Part shown: positions 36,083-49,800 of the stretch, one piece after another
Layout: each line of letters begins with the position of its first letter
Numbering within the stretch: the stretch's first letter is position 1
Assembly: GCA_035041965.1 (NCBI GenBank)
Contig: JAPYMA010002596.1
Span: 1-64,000 of the forward strand
From: Anisakis pegreffii
Lineage: Eukaryota; Nematoda; Chromadorea; Rhabditida; Anisakidae
DNA: 64,000 bases
Direction of reading: 5' to 3'
Position numbers and translations under genes: made by a program
The notes under the pieces: model-generated
What the model saw: the letters and a program-made list of their open reading frames with translations, nothing else
The model's database searches: none
Told to the model about the DNA's origin: nothing

Positions 36083-38203
36083 TCATATACACGTTGCTTT
36101 TGTGAAGATTCTTTCATAGAATGCGATAACCAACTGAAATTAACAATGATTCATGATCACATTCGAATCAGCTATTCTTTATTCAATTCATCTTAAGGCA
36201 CCTTGCCTTTCACGTTCCATATTTTTTTATTTGGCAATAAGTTATTCGCAGATTCACTGGTTCGCTATTACAGCTTTAACATATTTTCTTGATTTCGGAA
36301 TTTCACGAATAACTTTTTGCTGTAAACCATTTCAACTCTTCTAATAACTCTTTCATAAACGGTCTATAAAAACTCCTGACAATTGCGACTCGCAGAAACA
36401 ATTGACAATATCACATCTTGCTTACAACTGGAATAATTCAGAACTGATGCAAGCCAACGAATATCAATAATTCTCATAAAACCATCTGTTTTAAACCATA
36501 AAACACAAATTATCAACATAACTTGCTTGGGATAAAGAAAGCGAACGATACGACAACAAACAGTAAAAACGTACTACCTGAGGCCACATATTTTTGCAAA
36601 CGTCCTGCGGAACACACTCGTATTTCTTCTTGTGTTTATATTTGACCACGAACGAGTCCGGATACTTCTCATCGCCTTGCTGCAAAAACCATCAATTCAC
36701 GCTCAATTCAAATGTTACAATAAATACAGACGAATGCAGCTATTCATGTCATTACTTTCGAAAACATTAAACTCTTACGCTGACGGTGGTAATGATTTCT
36801 GGTATCCAGCCTTTTTCCATGCCACTTTCGCCAGGCGCAGGATGACCTATAACAAGCACAAGTAGACATTCACTGCTTCCAGAATCTTGCAATAACACAA
36901 ACAATGAAGATCTTACATCGTCTCATCGCTTCTTCCGTATCGTCGTCACTCTCACTCGATGACGTCTCGAGATCGGAGGCTTCTGAACGATCTGACGCAC
37001 ACGGTGAAGACACTGACTGTCTTAGTATCAATTGTGGTGTAACGCAAACCTCGGGTGTTCTCGACGATGGCACCTGTGCACTTTGTCGCTTCCTTTTATC
37101 ACTCTTTTGCGTGCCTCTAGAATATCTAGAGTATGGATTTTTGCAGAAACATACTTGGTTTATGAGATCAAATAAACGGTTTCAAGTTTGACAATTCAGT
37201 CTCAACGGTCAAATATGAACACATTCTTGAAAATTTACTTTGCTGAAGTGGATCCAGACGCGGCAGGAGTTGCTTTCTTGAGCCGTTCTCGGTGAAACTC
37301 TTCAATGAGTGAGGCACAATCCTGAATTTGAAACGTTCACACTCACACAAAGAAACGCCAGTCTATTGGCAGTTTGTTATCCATACACATTCCAAGCTCC
37401 AGCCTCATTGAAGTCAACACACCGCAACTACCCGCTTATTAATGGCAATTCGTTGGATCGTCATTCTCTCGATCAAACGCTTATTTAAGACAACAGTTTT
37501 GAGTTTCTACTACTCACTATAGATATAGCCTCTCTACAATTAAGTGGATCAAAGGATTTGGTGAAAATGAAAGCTTTGTTGAAAATGCACCAACCAAATT
37601 ACTTTCCGGCTCCCATGTGTTGTCCTCGTCCCCGTATCCTTGCCATTTCAGCAAATATTCTTTACATTTCTTCTTCGCATTATATCGCTCATCCAAAATT
37701 TTTTCCACGATAAATTCCTCATTTTCGTTCTCATTATCACCACTTGGTGCTTGCTGCTCGTCTTGAGCCTCCTTAATAACACAGCAAAATCTTAACAACA
37801 CCCAAACACTGACAAAAGAATATATTTCAAAAATGTATCGTTGAATAACTGAGTGTGGCTGTCATAAAATGCACACGGATAGATCTATTTATTGGCATAT
37901 CATCGGATATCCAATGGAAAGAAGTTCCAGTCTAAACAAAACGGGGTAATTTTATACTTTAGGTTGGTAAAATCAAAACGGCATTTCGTTCCCATTTGCA
38001 GTTGATTATGTTACTTTGTTAGAGCACAGCAAGAAATGTTCGCACGAACGAAATGCCAGTGTGAGTTTATCAACCTGAAATACAATATTACCCAAAACGT
38101 TAAAGGCAAGAATGAAAGAAACCTCTCGGTCGGACTCACTGGAATCAGCTGCTGATGAAGGCTCATCGGACTGCAACGAAACTGATGATCGCAACACGCT
38201 CAT
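36083..38203 (-). CDS. HP1-type heterochromatin protein (chromodomain plus chromo shadow domain)
   Basis: Seven exons on the minus strand: 38203-38123, 37771-37595, 37321-37239, 37116-36917, 36846-36779, 36679-36578 and 36133-36083. They give 762 nt (253 aa), all phases consistent. An acidic, Ser-rich N-terminus precedes the chromodomain, residues ~46-100: [13 protein letters not shown], then [19 protein letters not shown] and [13 protein letters not shown]. The aromatic cage for methylated H3K9 is Phe47, Trp70 and Tyr73, with Phe where Tyr is commoner. The loop before Trp70 is about two residues longer than in fly HP1. The hinge has a basic patch (KRKRQS) and then an acidic run ([11 protein letters not shown]). 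The chromo shadow domain (~184-247) reads [11 protein letters not shown], then [20 protein letters not shown], and ends [14 protein letters not shown]. It should bind H3K9me and dimerise through the shadow domain in silent chromatin, like C. elegans hpl-1/hpl-2; I do not choose between them. The first ATG is taken because no better upstream exon is visible. Confidence 0.93.
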
Positions 38204-38699
38204 TTCTGTTGATTCGGTTGATTTCTACAAACCAAGCCAAAAAGCACTTTCACACGCGCGCACTCGATTGTTGAAAGGCGAGAGAACGAGAGGAAGAAAA
38301 TGCTTTGTATATACGCATAAAATGAACTGAATGAATAGAGTCATAACAACTGAAAAGGACAACTTGCATAGCAAAACATTCACGATTAATACCAAATTCA
38401 ATTAGCCACGAAATGAGATTTCATAGAAATTGATTCAATTTAGAAATGTTCAGATAAGATGCTCACTTATGGAATTTTCGGAATTGTAACTTAAAATGCC
38501 TAGTTGCTATAAAGAATTTTGCTGTTGTGAGCGATTGATATGGAAAAAGTGCCGGAACGGAACATTGCTCAGTCAGTATTCATTAGAAACAGAATTTGTG
38601 CCTTAACAAATTGAGAAATTATCAATAAAATGATTCTGAACCGCCAGCTTCATCCTAATATTCGCGAAAATAGGTCAGGAACATGTGCTGGATCATCAC
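38204..38699. other. Spacer between HP1 5' end and tRNA-Gln
   Basis: Presumed promoter region of the minus-strand HP1 gene. No exon or repeat was recognised. Confidence 0.5.
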
Positions 38700-38771
38700 G
38701 GTCCCGTGGTGTAGTGGTTAGCACTCAGGACTCTGAATCCTGCGACGGGAGTTCAAATCTCCCCGGGACCT
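38700..38771 (+). tRNA. tRNA-Gln, anticodon CTG
   Basis: 72-nt cloverleaf. The acceptor stem GGTCCCG pairs with CGGGACC (7 bp). The D arm contains TAGTGGTTAGC, which also fits the A box. The anticodon stem CAGGA/TCCTG encloses loop CTCTGAA, giving anticodon CTG. The T arm is GGGAG-TTCAAAT-CTCCC, the B box. The discriminator base is T and there is no intron. It matches the usual eukaryotic tRNA-Gln sequence closely. Confidence 0.97.
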
Positions 38772-41700
38772 TGCCTTTTGCACACTCCACCTTATATTTT
38801 CTATGTGCATCACGAATTGCAAAGTCATTTCCTCATACGAACAAAAAGTTTCGCAATAATGTTTATCAAGAAGTTTACGAGAGGTATGGGTTCGCATAGG
38901 ATCACTGATTAAATACCCTTTTGCATTTATCGTAGGAAAGGAATCGGAGTGTGAAGCGCAAAAGCAGATATAGTCAATGGCACGAAAATAAATCGGAACG
39001 GGTATTTCCCATACTTGAATCGAGAGACGCGATGATTCCTAATCATTGTTTAGGAACTGCGCTTATTGTATTGTTTAGTACTATAAGAGGAAGAAAAGTT
39101 CAAAATTTGGAAAAAAAAGAATGATTATTAATGGAAATTCGAAACAACAACAAAGTACTAATATCAGTGCGATCCTTTCTGCACTTATCGTTAGTTCAAT
39201 GTCTATGATGAATATGAACTTCCAACCAGAACTGGAGGGGAATGATCTCACATAAACGTGTTGCAGACAACGATGGTGAGTTGTTTGTCTGAGGAAATGA
39301 ATTTGTATCTAATTGCAACGTTTCATGAAAAATGAGTGACGAAATACAGAGTTATGAAATCCTAATCGTAAGAAAAATGTTATTGAGAGAAACAAGTTAA
39401 CGAATGCCTAAACAAGAGTGAAAGGTGCTGTCGAATAATTGCCTTATTGCAAGAGATGAGCTAGGCGTTGCTGATCGTAAATATATCATCACAGCGATGA
39501 GTGTTTCCATGTGATCTCTTGAGGTAGTTAATTTTCTTTAGTCGTGGAAATATTGCATTTGTGCGTGCGTTGTTGCGTAATCATAATCAGTGACCGCATC
39601 TTTTCGCTATAAGTTCATATCATATTCATGAGAATTGAACTGTGTTAAAGTATTCCATTTCATGTGATAGTGTCATCGAATTCAATTTTTATCGTCAAAT
39701 TACAGCGTCCGATGAGAAAATGATTCTGGCCATATTTTCATTTTCGGACTGCAAAGCGCTGAGCTCTTCATCAATGTCGACCATATGAAGTGCTCGCTCA
39801 AAAAGTGTTTAATCTTCTCTGAAATCGATGAATGTTTCGCATAGTATTGTTGATAAATTAATGAGAATGTGGCTGTCGTATAAAAGTATTTGATGAACGC
39901 GATTCTCTCCGTCTCGTTGAACGTCTCGTTAATCATTCAATCAATTGATAATATCGATCTTTCATCAAGTGGCATTCTTCGCATTTGGAAGTTTTAATCT
40001 ATTTTAATTCTCACGTGCTTCACGATCGTTTCAAATTTCTCGTATCTATTGTGCTACTTATTCACCATTCTTGAGCCGAAAGCACAGATAATCAAAATCA
40101 CTGTCAACTTTCGAAACATACATTTTGATCGAAATTTAGATCAGCGGATTTAAGTGGATTTATACAAGCAGTCGAATCAGCTCTTTTATGACTGACCTAC
40201 TAATATAACTGAAATAATGTTAGTGTATTCTACTTTCTTGTTATTTCAGTGTTTCTTCAATGGCAGTTTCGCGTTATACGATTCTCATATGCCGAGGTCA
40301 TGAATTCCGCGATATCAGGCATGATTTTACGGTGGTGAATGGTTATGGTAATAGATATATTAAACGCTGATAGATGTCGTACTTAATTACCGTAGTCAAG
40401 TAATATAAATTGTAATTGCATTCATGATCTTAAAAGAATCGAAATGCAGACTGTCCGAATGAATCATTCCCCTGACACAATAAGAATTGCCACCAATTAT
40501 GCCCACAACACGGCAGCTATTCCATTGATGGTTTCATTGTGACTGCAGTAAACCAGCCGCTTTTGAGCAAACTCTTCCCGCGCGAGGAGAACTGAACTGT
40601 GCAGCATCTCATCATGATTGAAATAAATTTGGCATGACAGGATCAGTGAGTAACCTTCGACATTTACTGATTGTGGTTCAGTATAAAAGCTTGCTGCTCT
40701 GAATTATTCCCTCTGAATCAACAATCCGAGTTTCAGAAATTGTTTAAGACTTAAACTGAATTATAACTCAGCAATGAACTCTGAGTTGTTTTTGGGAATG
40801 AGGAATTCGCGATCTACTGAGCACTTAGATACAGTCAGTGATGGAACGCGGAGAGATATTTCCTAGATGGATTTGACGGTGACGGTGATCTGTACTGGTA
40901 GTGATATCGAAATGGTATGCATACGATTTCTACTATTATATGGTCTTGAGAAGTTCGTATTACCGAATAAAAATGAAAATGTTATGCCTAGATAATTACG
41001 CGCTGGCCAAATCGTAGCCCAGCAAAGACTCGATAACATTGGTGGCATTGATGCACTTTTCGGTCTCGAGCAAAACGTTTCCGCTCGAGTTGTACTCGAA
41101 ATAGCAAGGTTATTATGAAAAAAATCAAAATTGTTTTCATGATTGCATAAAACCAAATTGGATTAACTATAATATAAACGAGTTCAATTTAGAATTATTA
41201 CCTATACACACGAGCACACTGCTGAATGGAAATGAATTGTTGTTCCGTAGACATTCAAATCCCATGGTTCTATTCAAAATTCAGTCGATCAGTTCCTTCG
41301 AACAACAAAAGTGTTGCATTCTCGTCATAATGGTTGCTGACGTTATTAGGTATGAATGCAAACAAGATAAATGAAATTGTATGCATGATTGGTGGAACCG
41401 GAATGAGTGCGAAACTGCAGTGCTACGAGAATGTATGAAAAATAGAAATATAAAAGTACGAAACTCTTGAAATTCACACAACAGTCTGCGAATGGTAAGT
41501 GTTCTCCGCATATGTTGGAGGTTATTATGTTTCTGTTAAAATTCTTTCAACTTAACGCATCGTTTCAAGAAGTTATTAATTCCCTTCAGTTTTCCTGTTA
41601 TTCCGACTAGTCTTACTAGTTAGGCTGTATGCAAAATACAGTTCAGTTCGTTCGGAATAATTCTATGGTAACTGCTGCAATAACAAGGAAATTGCTTTTT

Positions 41701-43085
41701 TTCTTCGCTATCGTCAGCTGAGTCGAATCTATTACGTGGTTCATACCATTGCTTGAAAATTCTGTATGTTAAGAGAAATTGTGTTTGATGCGAGTTGTTA
41801 TTTCGTTACAAGGAGTGAGCATAATTTATTCAGTTGTTCCTCGAGAACAGTGTTGTTGATTCCTTTGTCTCGATAATAATAGAGATAAAGGTATCGAGTA
41901 AGGTATATAGGAAAGTGAATTTCGGAAGATCGGGAGTTATGTAAGATGAAGGTAAGTATATTTCTGAAATTGTGTTCGACTCCACTTTTGAGATCTCGAA
42001 AAATTTTTAGTTTCTTGATTTATGATATCAGCAGAAGATTTTCTTATTGATCATCACTGTTGATCTCGGCAATTGATCTGTGAAGGTTGTTCATCTGTTC
42101 TCCTACATTCCTATCAGAAAATGTCGGAGGAATTTTGGATGCAATGGGGTGGTAAATTGAAAGGTGAAATATACTTTATTGTTGGTGAAGTGAACTCCTA
42201 GTAAGATAAAAGTGAAGTATACTTGAAGAAGTATGCAAACACTGCTCTAAAACATATAACTGAAGATGCCTTAGAACAAGCAAATTATAGGATTCGAATG
42301 ACGCACATAAATTTGTCTGTCAGAAACGCCTATGAATTAATGTGATTATTCAGTAGATATGTATGAGCAACGAAATGAACATTCTTGCAAGAGTCACTCT
42401 CAATTTCTTTGAAGTGAATGTCTTTTCGATGCATCAGTTAACTATGTTGTGCCCCTCGTATTGTTCTTCTTAAGACATAGCATTTGAGATCTGCTCCACA
42501 TTTCAGAGATTCTTTTCATTCCATCCATTTCTGTTCATCATCTCGTATCAGGTTACCTCTTCGTTTCTGTGCTCAACAACAATTATCCCATAGGTTTTCT
42601 TTTCACCCTCATTTGCAATTGTTTATTCGCATAATTTCCCAATTGTTAGCAATATTTTCTGAAGTGCTGTCACTGGCAGAAATATTCGCTCATATTTCTG
42701 ACTGAGCGGATTGAAATTTCCCGAAAATTAATGTGTTCCTATCGAAGAAAAGTACTTGTCTCAAAGATATATGTGAACTACGCAGGCTTCGTTATCATAA
42801 AAAGGACCGAAATTTTCAATTTCCTTTTTGTTATCTTCAAGCAAAAGTAGTTTGATGAATATGATATCGGACCACTGAAAACACACATCCTATGAGTATT
42901 TAGAACGGCTGCCATGCCGAAGTGATGTGGAATTTCATTCAAATTGCTTCTTCGAAGTGATTATTTCATAGGTTGTATCAGAAGTATTCAAGTTATGAAT
43001 TTTCGAACACGTAGAAACACTTATTATTGTAGGTTATCTTGAAACGCCGAGTCAAGTATGATAAATCATTCACGTCTTCTTAAAT
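38772..43085. other. Mostly without recognisable genes
   Basis: A coding-like frame with one internal stop lies at 40867-41118 (separate entry). A minus-strand open frame at 39700-39936 has no family resemblance. Otherwise I see no supported exon, RNA gene or repeat. Long introns of an unrecognised gene cannot be excluded. Confidence 0.45.
40867..41118 (+). pseudogene. Possible gene relic: coding-like frame with one internal stop
   Basis: ATG at 40867, directly after TTTCCTAG, opens 42 codons ending in TAA at 40993-40995. The same frame then stays open for 40 more codons to TGA at 41116-41118. The second part looks protein-like (LRAGQIVAQQRLDNIGG, then LEQNVSARVVLEIARLL). The first part includes IRFLLLYGLEKFVLP. 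I do not recognise the family. The minus strand is also open here, so chance cannot be ruled out. It could be a decayed exon or two unrelated short frames. Confidence 0.25.
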
Positions 43086-43877
43086 CAGTGGTGTTCATAG
43101 GGGGTGAAATTACCCATTTTGGGTAATCTGGAGGTGTCAGAGGTAATGGAGGGGTCGGGAAATTAGTATTTCGTGCAGTTGTTATGTTTTTCAATCAAAA
43201 CATAACAACTGCACGAAATACTAATTTCCCGACCCCCTCCATTACACCATTGTGAGGGGGTTTTTTAACTCGGTTGTGTAAATGCGGTTGGTTGATGGCA
43301 ACATTCATCATTCTCTGAGTATCATTGGCTCGTTTTAACAAGATTTTCATTCTTTTCCGATGTGTTATAATCGCTCTCATACCTTTTATCAACAAAATTG
43401 TTCTCTTTTGCTAATTTCTCATTCATTTCACTCAACAGTTTAATTCAAATTTTCATTCTATTGAATAAACTCCATAATTGATCGCTCAACTATTGAATAC
43501 TGTTCAGCAATAACATTCGATTGTTGTATTGTTGGCTTTAGCTGTCAACACTCGTCAAAGTATTCAGTAAATAGTATATGCTACTGAATGAGAAATTGAT
43601 TCGAACAATGACATGAAATGAGACGAAGTGAATGAGAAAAAGTCATCAATAGAACAATATTCACATGTAATAGCTATGAGAGTGAATACAACACGTCCGA
43701 AAAGAATGAGAATCCATCTGAATCAGTTTGAAGTGAGCGCGTCATAGGAAAATAGCTTTTCATGTTTTCTGTTTGTTCATGACGTTATACATAGTAGTTC
43801 TTGTAACAGGGGAGGGTAACGGCGGCCTGCCAGGTCATCAAAAGGGGTAATGGAGTGCTGGAACGTGAGAATCACTG
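43086..43877 (-). mobile_element. hAT-type MITE, copy C (reverse orientation, with inverted internal duplication)
   Basis: 792 bp, starting CAGTGGTGTTCATAGGGGG and ending ACGTGAGAATCACTG. It is flanked by TCTTAAAT (43078-43085) and TCTTGAAT (43878-43885), a target duplication with one mismatch. Relative to copies A, B and D it is inverted. Unlike them it carries a head-to-head duplication of its subterminal segment: 43143-43190 is the reverse complement of 43197-43245 around a 6-base loop, with one base difference in a G run. Confidence 0.9.
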
Positions 43878-46800
43878 TCTTGAATAATTCAAGTCTTCAT
43901 TCAAGTCTTGTCTTCATGGCGCCTATTTGGCGGCTTTTTGCAGACCTAAAAACATCGTGTTTTTGGGCGTTTAAAATCGAAGTATGGAAATCTTTCCTTT
44001 CACACTCAACTGTGAGAAAAGCTATGAGTATGGCTGCGACAGCAAGTGACTGAAGACATACTCATCTGGCGAGTGGATTATTTTTCGTAGGCAAATCGAG
44101 AACCATTCATGAAGAAGTCAAACGACTGTTCGAAAAGAGTCCGAGTACGGACTGTCCCGTTTTGAACCCTTCCTTGAATATTTGTAGTGATTGATATAAT
44201 CGCATATTGTAGTTGGGCACAATCCAATTGACAAAACGTACATTCGTAAACGCAATCGGCCGGAGGAAAGAACGACTTTTTTTGCGTCATGAGAATGATA
44301 AATATAAAGGATTATTGTATGTTGAGTTGAATGGTGATGAATCGCCATTGTTACAAATTCAAATCCGATACGTTCGTAAATGTAGGTTGCTTTCACCTTC
44401 ACCATATCTTGTTTTTTGTTCTCTTCTCATGTGACTAATTGAATACGAGTTGTTTTGTACGGTGTACGAATATCGAAACGACAACAATCAAAACTTTTAT
44501 TGAATTCACGTGAAATATGGTCGTTTCGGAAGAAGAATCCTTTTGCATAATTTATTAGTGGCTTTCAATCGATGCATCAGCAGTAATGCTTGCTTGCGTA
44601 TGTGGTGAATAAAAACAGAGAATGTCTGAAGAAATGAAAGTGAAGGAGCCGAGCAATTTTTCGTTATGCTGGTGTAGCTGCTTTTTGAGCGTGTGAGTTG
44701 ATTTTTTTAATTAAACTGATCACTTTGCAAAATGAAAATGAGAATGAAATAGATATCTTCACGTCAAGAGAACATGGCATTGCTCAGTTATGTAGCATTT
44801 GTTCGTAGTATTCAACGAGCACAAAGTTTTCGAAAGCGATTCTCGTTTTGCACTTCGCACTTCCTCAAGCACGTCTCCTTTCACATCAACGTATAGATGA
44901 GGAATTCACCAATGAGTTATTTCATTGATCGCGTGTACGAATCAAGAAAATTTTGATCATCTTTTCGATGATCACTTCACTGTCTTAATTAGTATCATCC
45001 TTGCTTTTACTATTTTTATCATTTCAATTACTGAACTTCTTCGATTCGCGAATTCAAGAGTTTTTATATTTCACACTGAAATATTCGATTAACCCAAATT
45101 TAGTCATCTGTGACTCGCAAACCCAGTTATGCAAATAAAACTCAACAAATCAGTTAAGGCGATTCGCGATGAGGTAGAGTGCGATTATCATCTGATCGGT
45201 TAAAGCCTATACCATCTGTTATAATTGATGAAGTTCGCAACATGAAAGAATTTCATTGCAAGCGTGACAACATCATTTATCACTGTTTTGATTGACAGTG
45301 TAATCGTTTAAGAAGGCACATCCGATTGAAATGCTTCGGTCAGCACGTCAGACACGCTTCTGATTCATCTCGCAACAAATTTCTTTTGTTTCGCGACAAT
45401 TTGATCACATTAATTTTGATGAATTGAACATTCAATTTCTTCATTCCACGCATTACAAACGCCCTTTCGTCACTAATTCAAATCGCATTCCCTTCCCATG
45501 TTTAATTTCTGCCACCTATCATCTCATAATTTTACGTGTCATGTACTCTAATGATTATTCTCTAATTTATTGCTTTCATCGCAGAAATGTGAAATCTTCA
45601 TTTCGAAAAAAAAAGTTTTTCAAAGGAAAAAAGTTTTTTTTAATGGAACTTTGCATACTGATGATGCGGGGATATGAAACTGATTTTCGAAGTTTGTATC
45701 TTTGACTACATCTCGAGTAGTTCTCAGCCTAATTAAGGATGAGTATGCAGCTTTTTAAGGCAGCAGTGAATTTCATGCTTTTTGATGTTCACCTTTGACA
45801 GTGACTGCCACTAATCACGAAAATTGTCCATAACAGAAAAAAAAAGTTCTTTTCCATATTCTACATTCAAAATTGTGCCAGAAAATGGTATTGCCATGTT
45901 TACGTACCAAATTCTTCTTACATATTGTATCGTTTTGTTGTGCAACAGAATTTCAAACAAATTGATTCGAAATGTAATGTGGATCGTACCAATCGAATTA
46001 TTATTATTAATATGTGCATAAATTATGAATAGCGATTTACAGTGACAATTCTATCGACCGTGTACATTGATCGTTTGATGGTTGTTCCAGTACGGACCGT
46101 GAAGTTGTTTTTATTTATTTGAATATTTGCTTAACCTTTGCTTGAGAGATATCGATAGGCAGTGATTTCGATTGCTCTTTTCATGTTGTGTTACATGTTC
46201 GAGTTGTATAAGTTTTGTTAGAGTGTCCTTTACAGGCATCAAGAATCAGCATTTAAATGTTTTATGTGCCTACTGGTTCCACTTCTAGTTCGTTTTGCAC
46301 ACCTTCCATTTGCTCGTAATAAAGAAACGGTATTCACTCTTCTGTGGCTAACATGATTAAAATTTTATTACGCAAACGTTCAATTCGTTTGATTTGCAAA
46401 CGATTTGGCATCGGGACGAATGACTGAACGAAATAGATGGAAGTTTGACGAATTTCTCATGCATTCAGAAGTATTACCCTTCAGTTGAACAGCTTTTAAG
46501 GGAAATGTGAGCGAAATTCAGAATAATGCGATCAAAAAAGTGATTAATATTGCCGTTGCAGTTGTTCTCTTCCAAATGAAAATGTCTTTGGCACTATCAA
46601 TCTATTATGCATTTATCCATCAGTGCGCACTATGCGTGTTCCCTTCAATTACCAGCCAATTGAGTTTCCCTCCAAAGATCGAACAGATAAAAATTTCATG
46701 TTTGAACAACTGCAGGCAGCAGCATTCATCTAATCAACCTACTGTTCCACACCAGAATCAATCGGTTCATCTTTTTGCCTGATGCCAAATTAGTATCGTT

Positions 46801-49800
46801 TGTCAATCAGGTCCGCTTCTCACTGTTCTGGCACACGTTATTATAAGCAAACGCTCGATTTTTTCGACGAATTCCCATTTGTGTACGTGAGAGTGTATTC
46901 ACATTCGCTTCGCATAGTGCTTGATGATCCCCAGAAATGAATCTCACTCCGCGTTTACATTGAAGTTTTTCTCGTTTTGTATGGGCTGTGTGAACATCCA
47001 AGTGGGGAGTTGGCCGATCGCACGATCGAACTGTCCTTTCGTTAAATCATATCCATCCGCTTGTCTGGTGGCAATAAAATGCTCATTTAAATTCTTAGTT
47101 TAGTCAGTTTCAATCAAACTTCTGTTCATTCATTTCATTGATCATTGATCATAAAGGTGACGTTTAATCTGGTAATAGGTGTAATTACCTATATAAGGCG
47201 TATGTCATAGCAAATACGAAGGTGACGACTAATAACAAGTCATGTGCGATGAATGCTTGGCATGCGATCGGCCATGAAAGACAGTCGAATTTGTTTTGAA
47301 GGTGAAAATTCGATCGATATGTTGTTGGTGGCGGTATGTTTCAGGCGAATGAATGCCATTTGGCTTTGTTTCGACTGTTTCAGCAAAATCGACTGTTCGA
47401 CTGAAAGCCGAGCGATAATTTATACGAAATCCAATCAATCTCATGAATAGGAGAGTATTCCAGTTTGTGATCACACCGAAACAAATTGAATCAAAGCATC
47501 GATTTCACTCCTATGAGCATGGTATAATGGTAGCACATACACACAAACGCACCAAACAGCACTTGTGCAATTGAGAACGATCATCCGCTTAGAGATTAAC
47601 TTCATTTCGTCAACCAACTTCATCGACTTTGCCATACCAACGATGATGATGAACAACGCGATATCATACCAACGCCAGTGTTTTATTAATGCACATGTGT
47701 AATGTACACTGTAGTTATTATTCATTTGCATATACCACTCACGACTACACGAGTAAATACGAACGATTGATAACAACAACAATGACTACTACACTCCGTT
47801 GCTAACAGCACATTTCAGAACGCCTCCATCCATAAAACTATACGTACTCCAAATATCTTGAGTTCATCTTAAAATTTGGTAATTTTTGGTTGCATTGTGA
47901 TTATCTCGTAAATGTTTTCTTGAAGTTTTCGTTCAGCTGAGCAGAATGAATGATATTAAATAAGAGGTGACGATGCACGAGACGTGCATGTATATAAGTG
48001 ACATTTTGACGATATCTCCAATCTCACGCATCCATTCCCTTTCTTTCGTAATCAATCTTCGCGACAGTGGGAACCAATAAAGCGTAATTTCCATGTCAAA
48101 TCTTCTCATTCGAATGGTGTTGCGTTGTTTCGGAGAAGATTTATTCGAGCAATTGAAATTCCTCTAAAATTATGCGTATTTAAATGTGTTCGTGAATGAC
48201 TGCGTTCATCAATCGCTCCTTCTTTTCAGCACAATAACCGTTTTATTTGGATCGCATTGCACATGTTTTTGTTTGCTTTAATAACTCGCATATACCATTC
48301 TGTAATTCTGACTGTGCTTGCTATTGAAAGTGAACTGTTAACACTTTATGTATTACTGAACTAATTCGAAAAAATTTTATTTAATTTTGAGCCGATTCAA
48401 AGAAATTTCATTGTTTGATGCTGATGATGAAGATGAGATGTGTGTACAATTGAAGTAATCGTTTATCATCTTTATTTTCTTTCATACCGTACCCTTTTAA
48501 AAGTGTATTTGTCTCTAACGTTACTGTGGAACATTGATATGGTCAGGCCAGCTGTTGACATTTGAATCCAATCAATTCATTTCGAACAATTTTCATCATA
48601 AAATCAGCAATATTTAATGTTTCCGCATTCATAAGATCAATTTATAAAGTAAGTCATCAGAAATCTGCATTCAAGAATAATTATCTTTTATGGTGAGGAT
48701 GCATTTCACACAACGATCTCACTTTCTGCATTTCCGTTTCCGACGTCTAGATGAATAAGTGCAGAAGTTTCAGTGTAACTTAAACTGGCAGCTTAAGACA
48801 AATGAACGATGAGTATCAGAATGCGCATCACAGCTGTCGTAACCTTATTAATTTAAGCTATTCTTTTGTGGTGATGTGTGCTAAAGCACTACGATAGAAT
48901 TGCTTAAAGCAGACAACAGTCGTCTTCTATTTGTTGTAGTAATTTTGCTGAAGCACAAAACACAAAATATTCGTTCGTATCCATTCAACCATCTTCTCAT
49001 TATCTATCAGTCTGTTTACTTTTCGGTATTTTCATCAATGCGCCCATTCGTTTCATCATTAGTTTTTGTTGCTACGCTCGAACATGTCGTATCACTCGCA
49101 CAAATAATTCTCAATCATCATTTTCTTGTGGAAAACGAGAACTCGTTTAAAATCTCTTCGACGTTTCACGGATGTGTGATTGTCATATCGGATGGCGCAC
49201 AAAAAGCTGCATTTGCTATTGTAACGTGCAAGTTTACGGTTGATTTTGAGCGTTCTTCCATTTACGGTGTCGCCGAAACGTCGGAGAATGTTCTTATCTG
49301 ATAGGAATGTTTTTATCGGCAATAACAACAACCTTCCTTCGTGGAATTCATACATTTTTGTTTGATGCCAATTTGCTCAAATAAATAATAATGCTTCGTC
49401 GGTAAAATTCCTATTGGCTAAAGTTCTTATTCTTATTGGTAAAGTTCTTATCAAGTTTCTTAATTTGTAGTAACGTTCATGATTCTTATCTTGTGCGGTG
49501 TAATATGGCAACTGTTCCTTTAAAGAAAAAAAAGTTATGCTGATTTTTTTACTATCAATTTCTTTCAAATATACAAATGTACTGATTGTTAAGCAAATTT
49601 TTGTCAACAATACGCTCTTGTAATAATGAACTCGTTTCAGTCGCTCATTTGCACCCGTTCAGCAGGCAGTGTATGGCGTTTGAATTAGTTGATGCGTATT
49701 TGTTGTTGTGATCATCTTATATGGTGTCGTTTCGAAATTCATTCACAATTTGATGCTGGATGCACTTTTCTTCGTTTATCTTTGCTCTGCGTGGATGGAT

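Noticed and set aside
39700..39936. 78-codon minus-strand frame starting MINETFNETERIAFIK
   Set aside because: It contains a TTTCAG in the middle, has no consistent exon border, and a different frame downstream looks equally plausible. Too uncertain to call.
47471..47782. Minus-strand frame with hydrophobic stretches, briefly considered as a transporter exon
   Set aside because: No recognisable transporter motif, no good splice sites, and the forward strand is also open.
48900..49301. 133-codon forward frame with a signal-peptide-like start at ATG 49038
   Set aside because: Opposite-strand frame also open, no splice or homology support, and the composition is what AT-rich noncoding DNA gives by chance.
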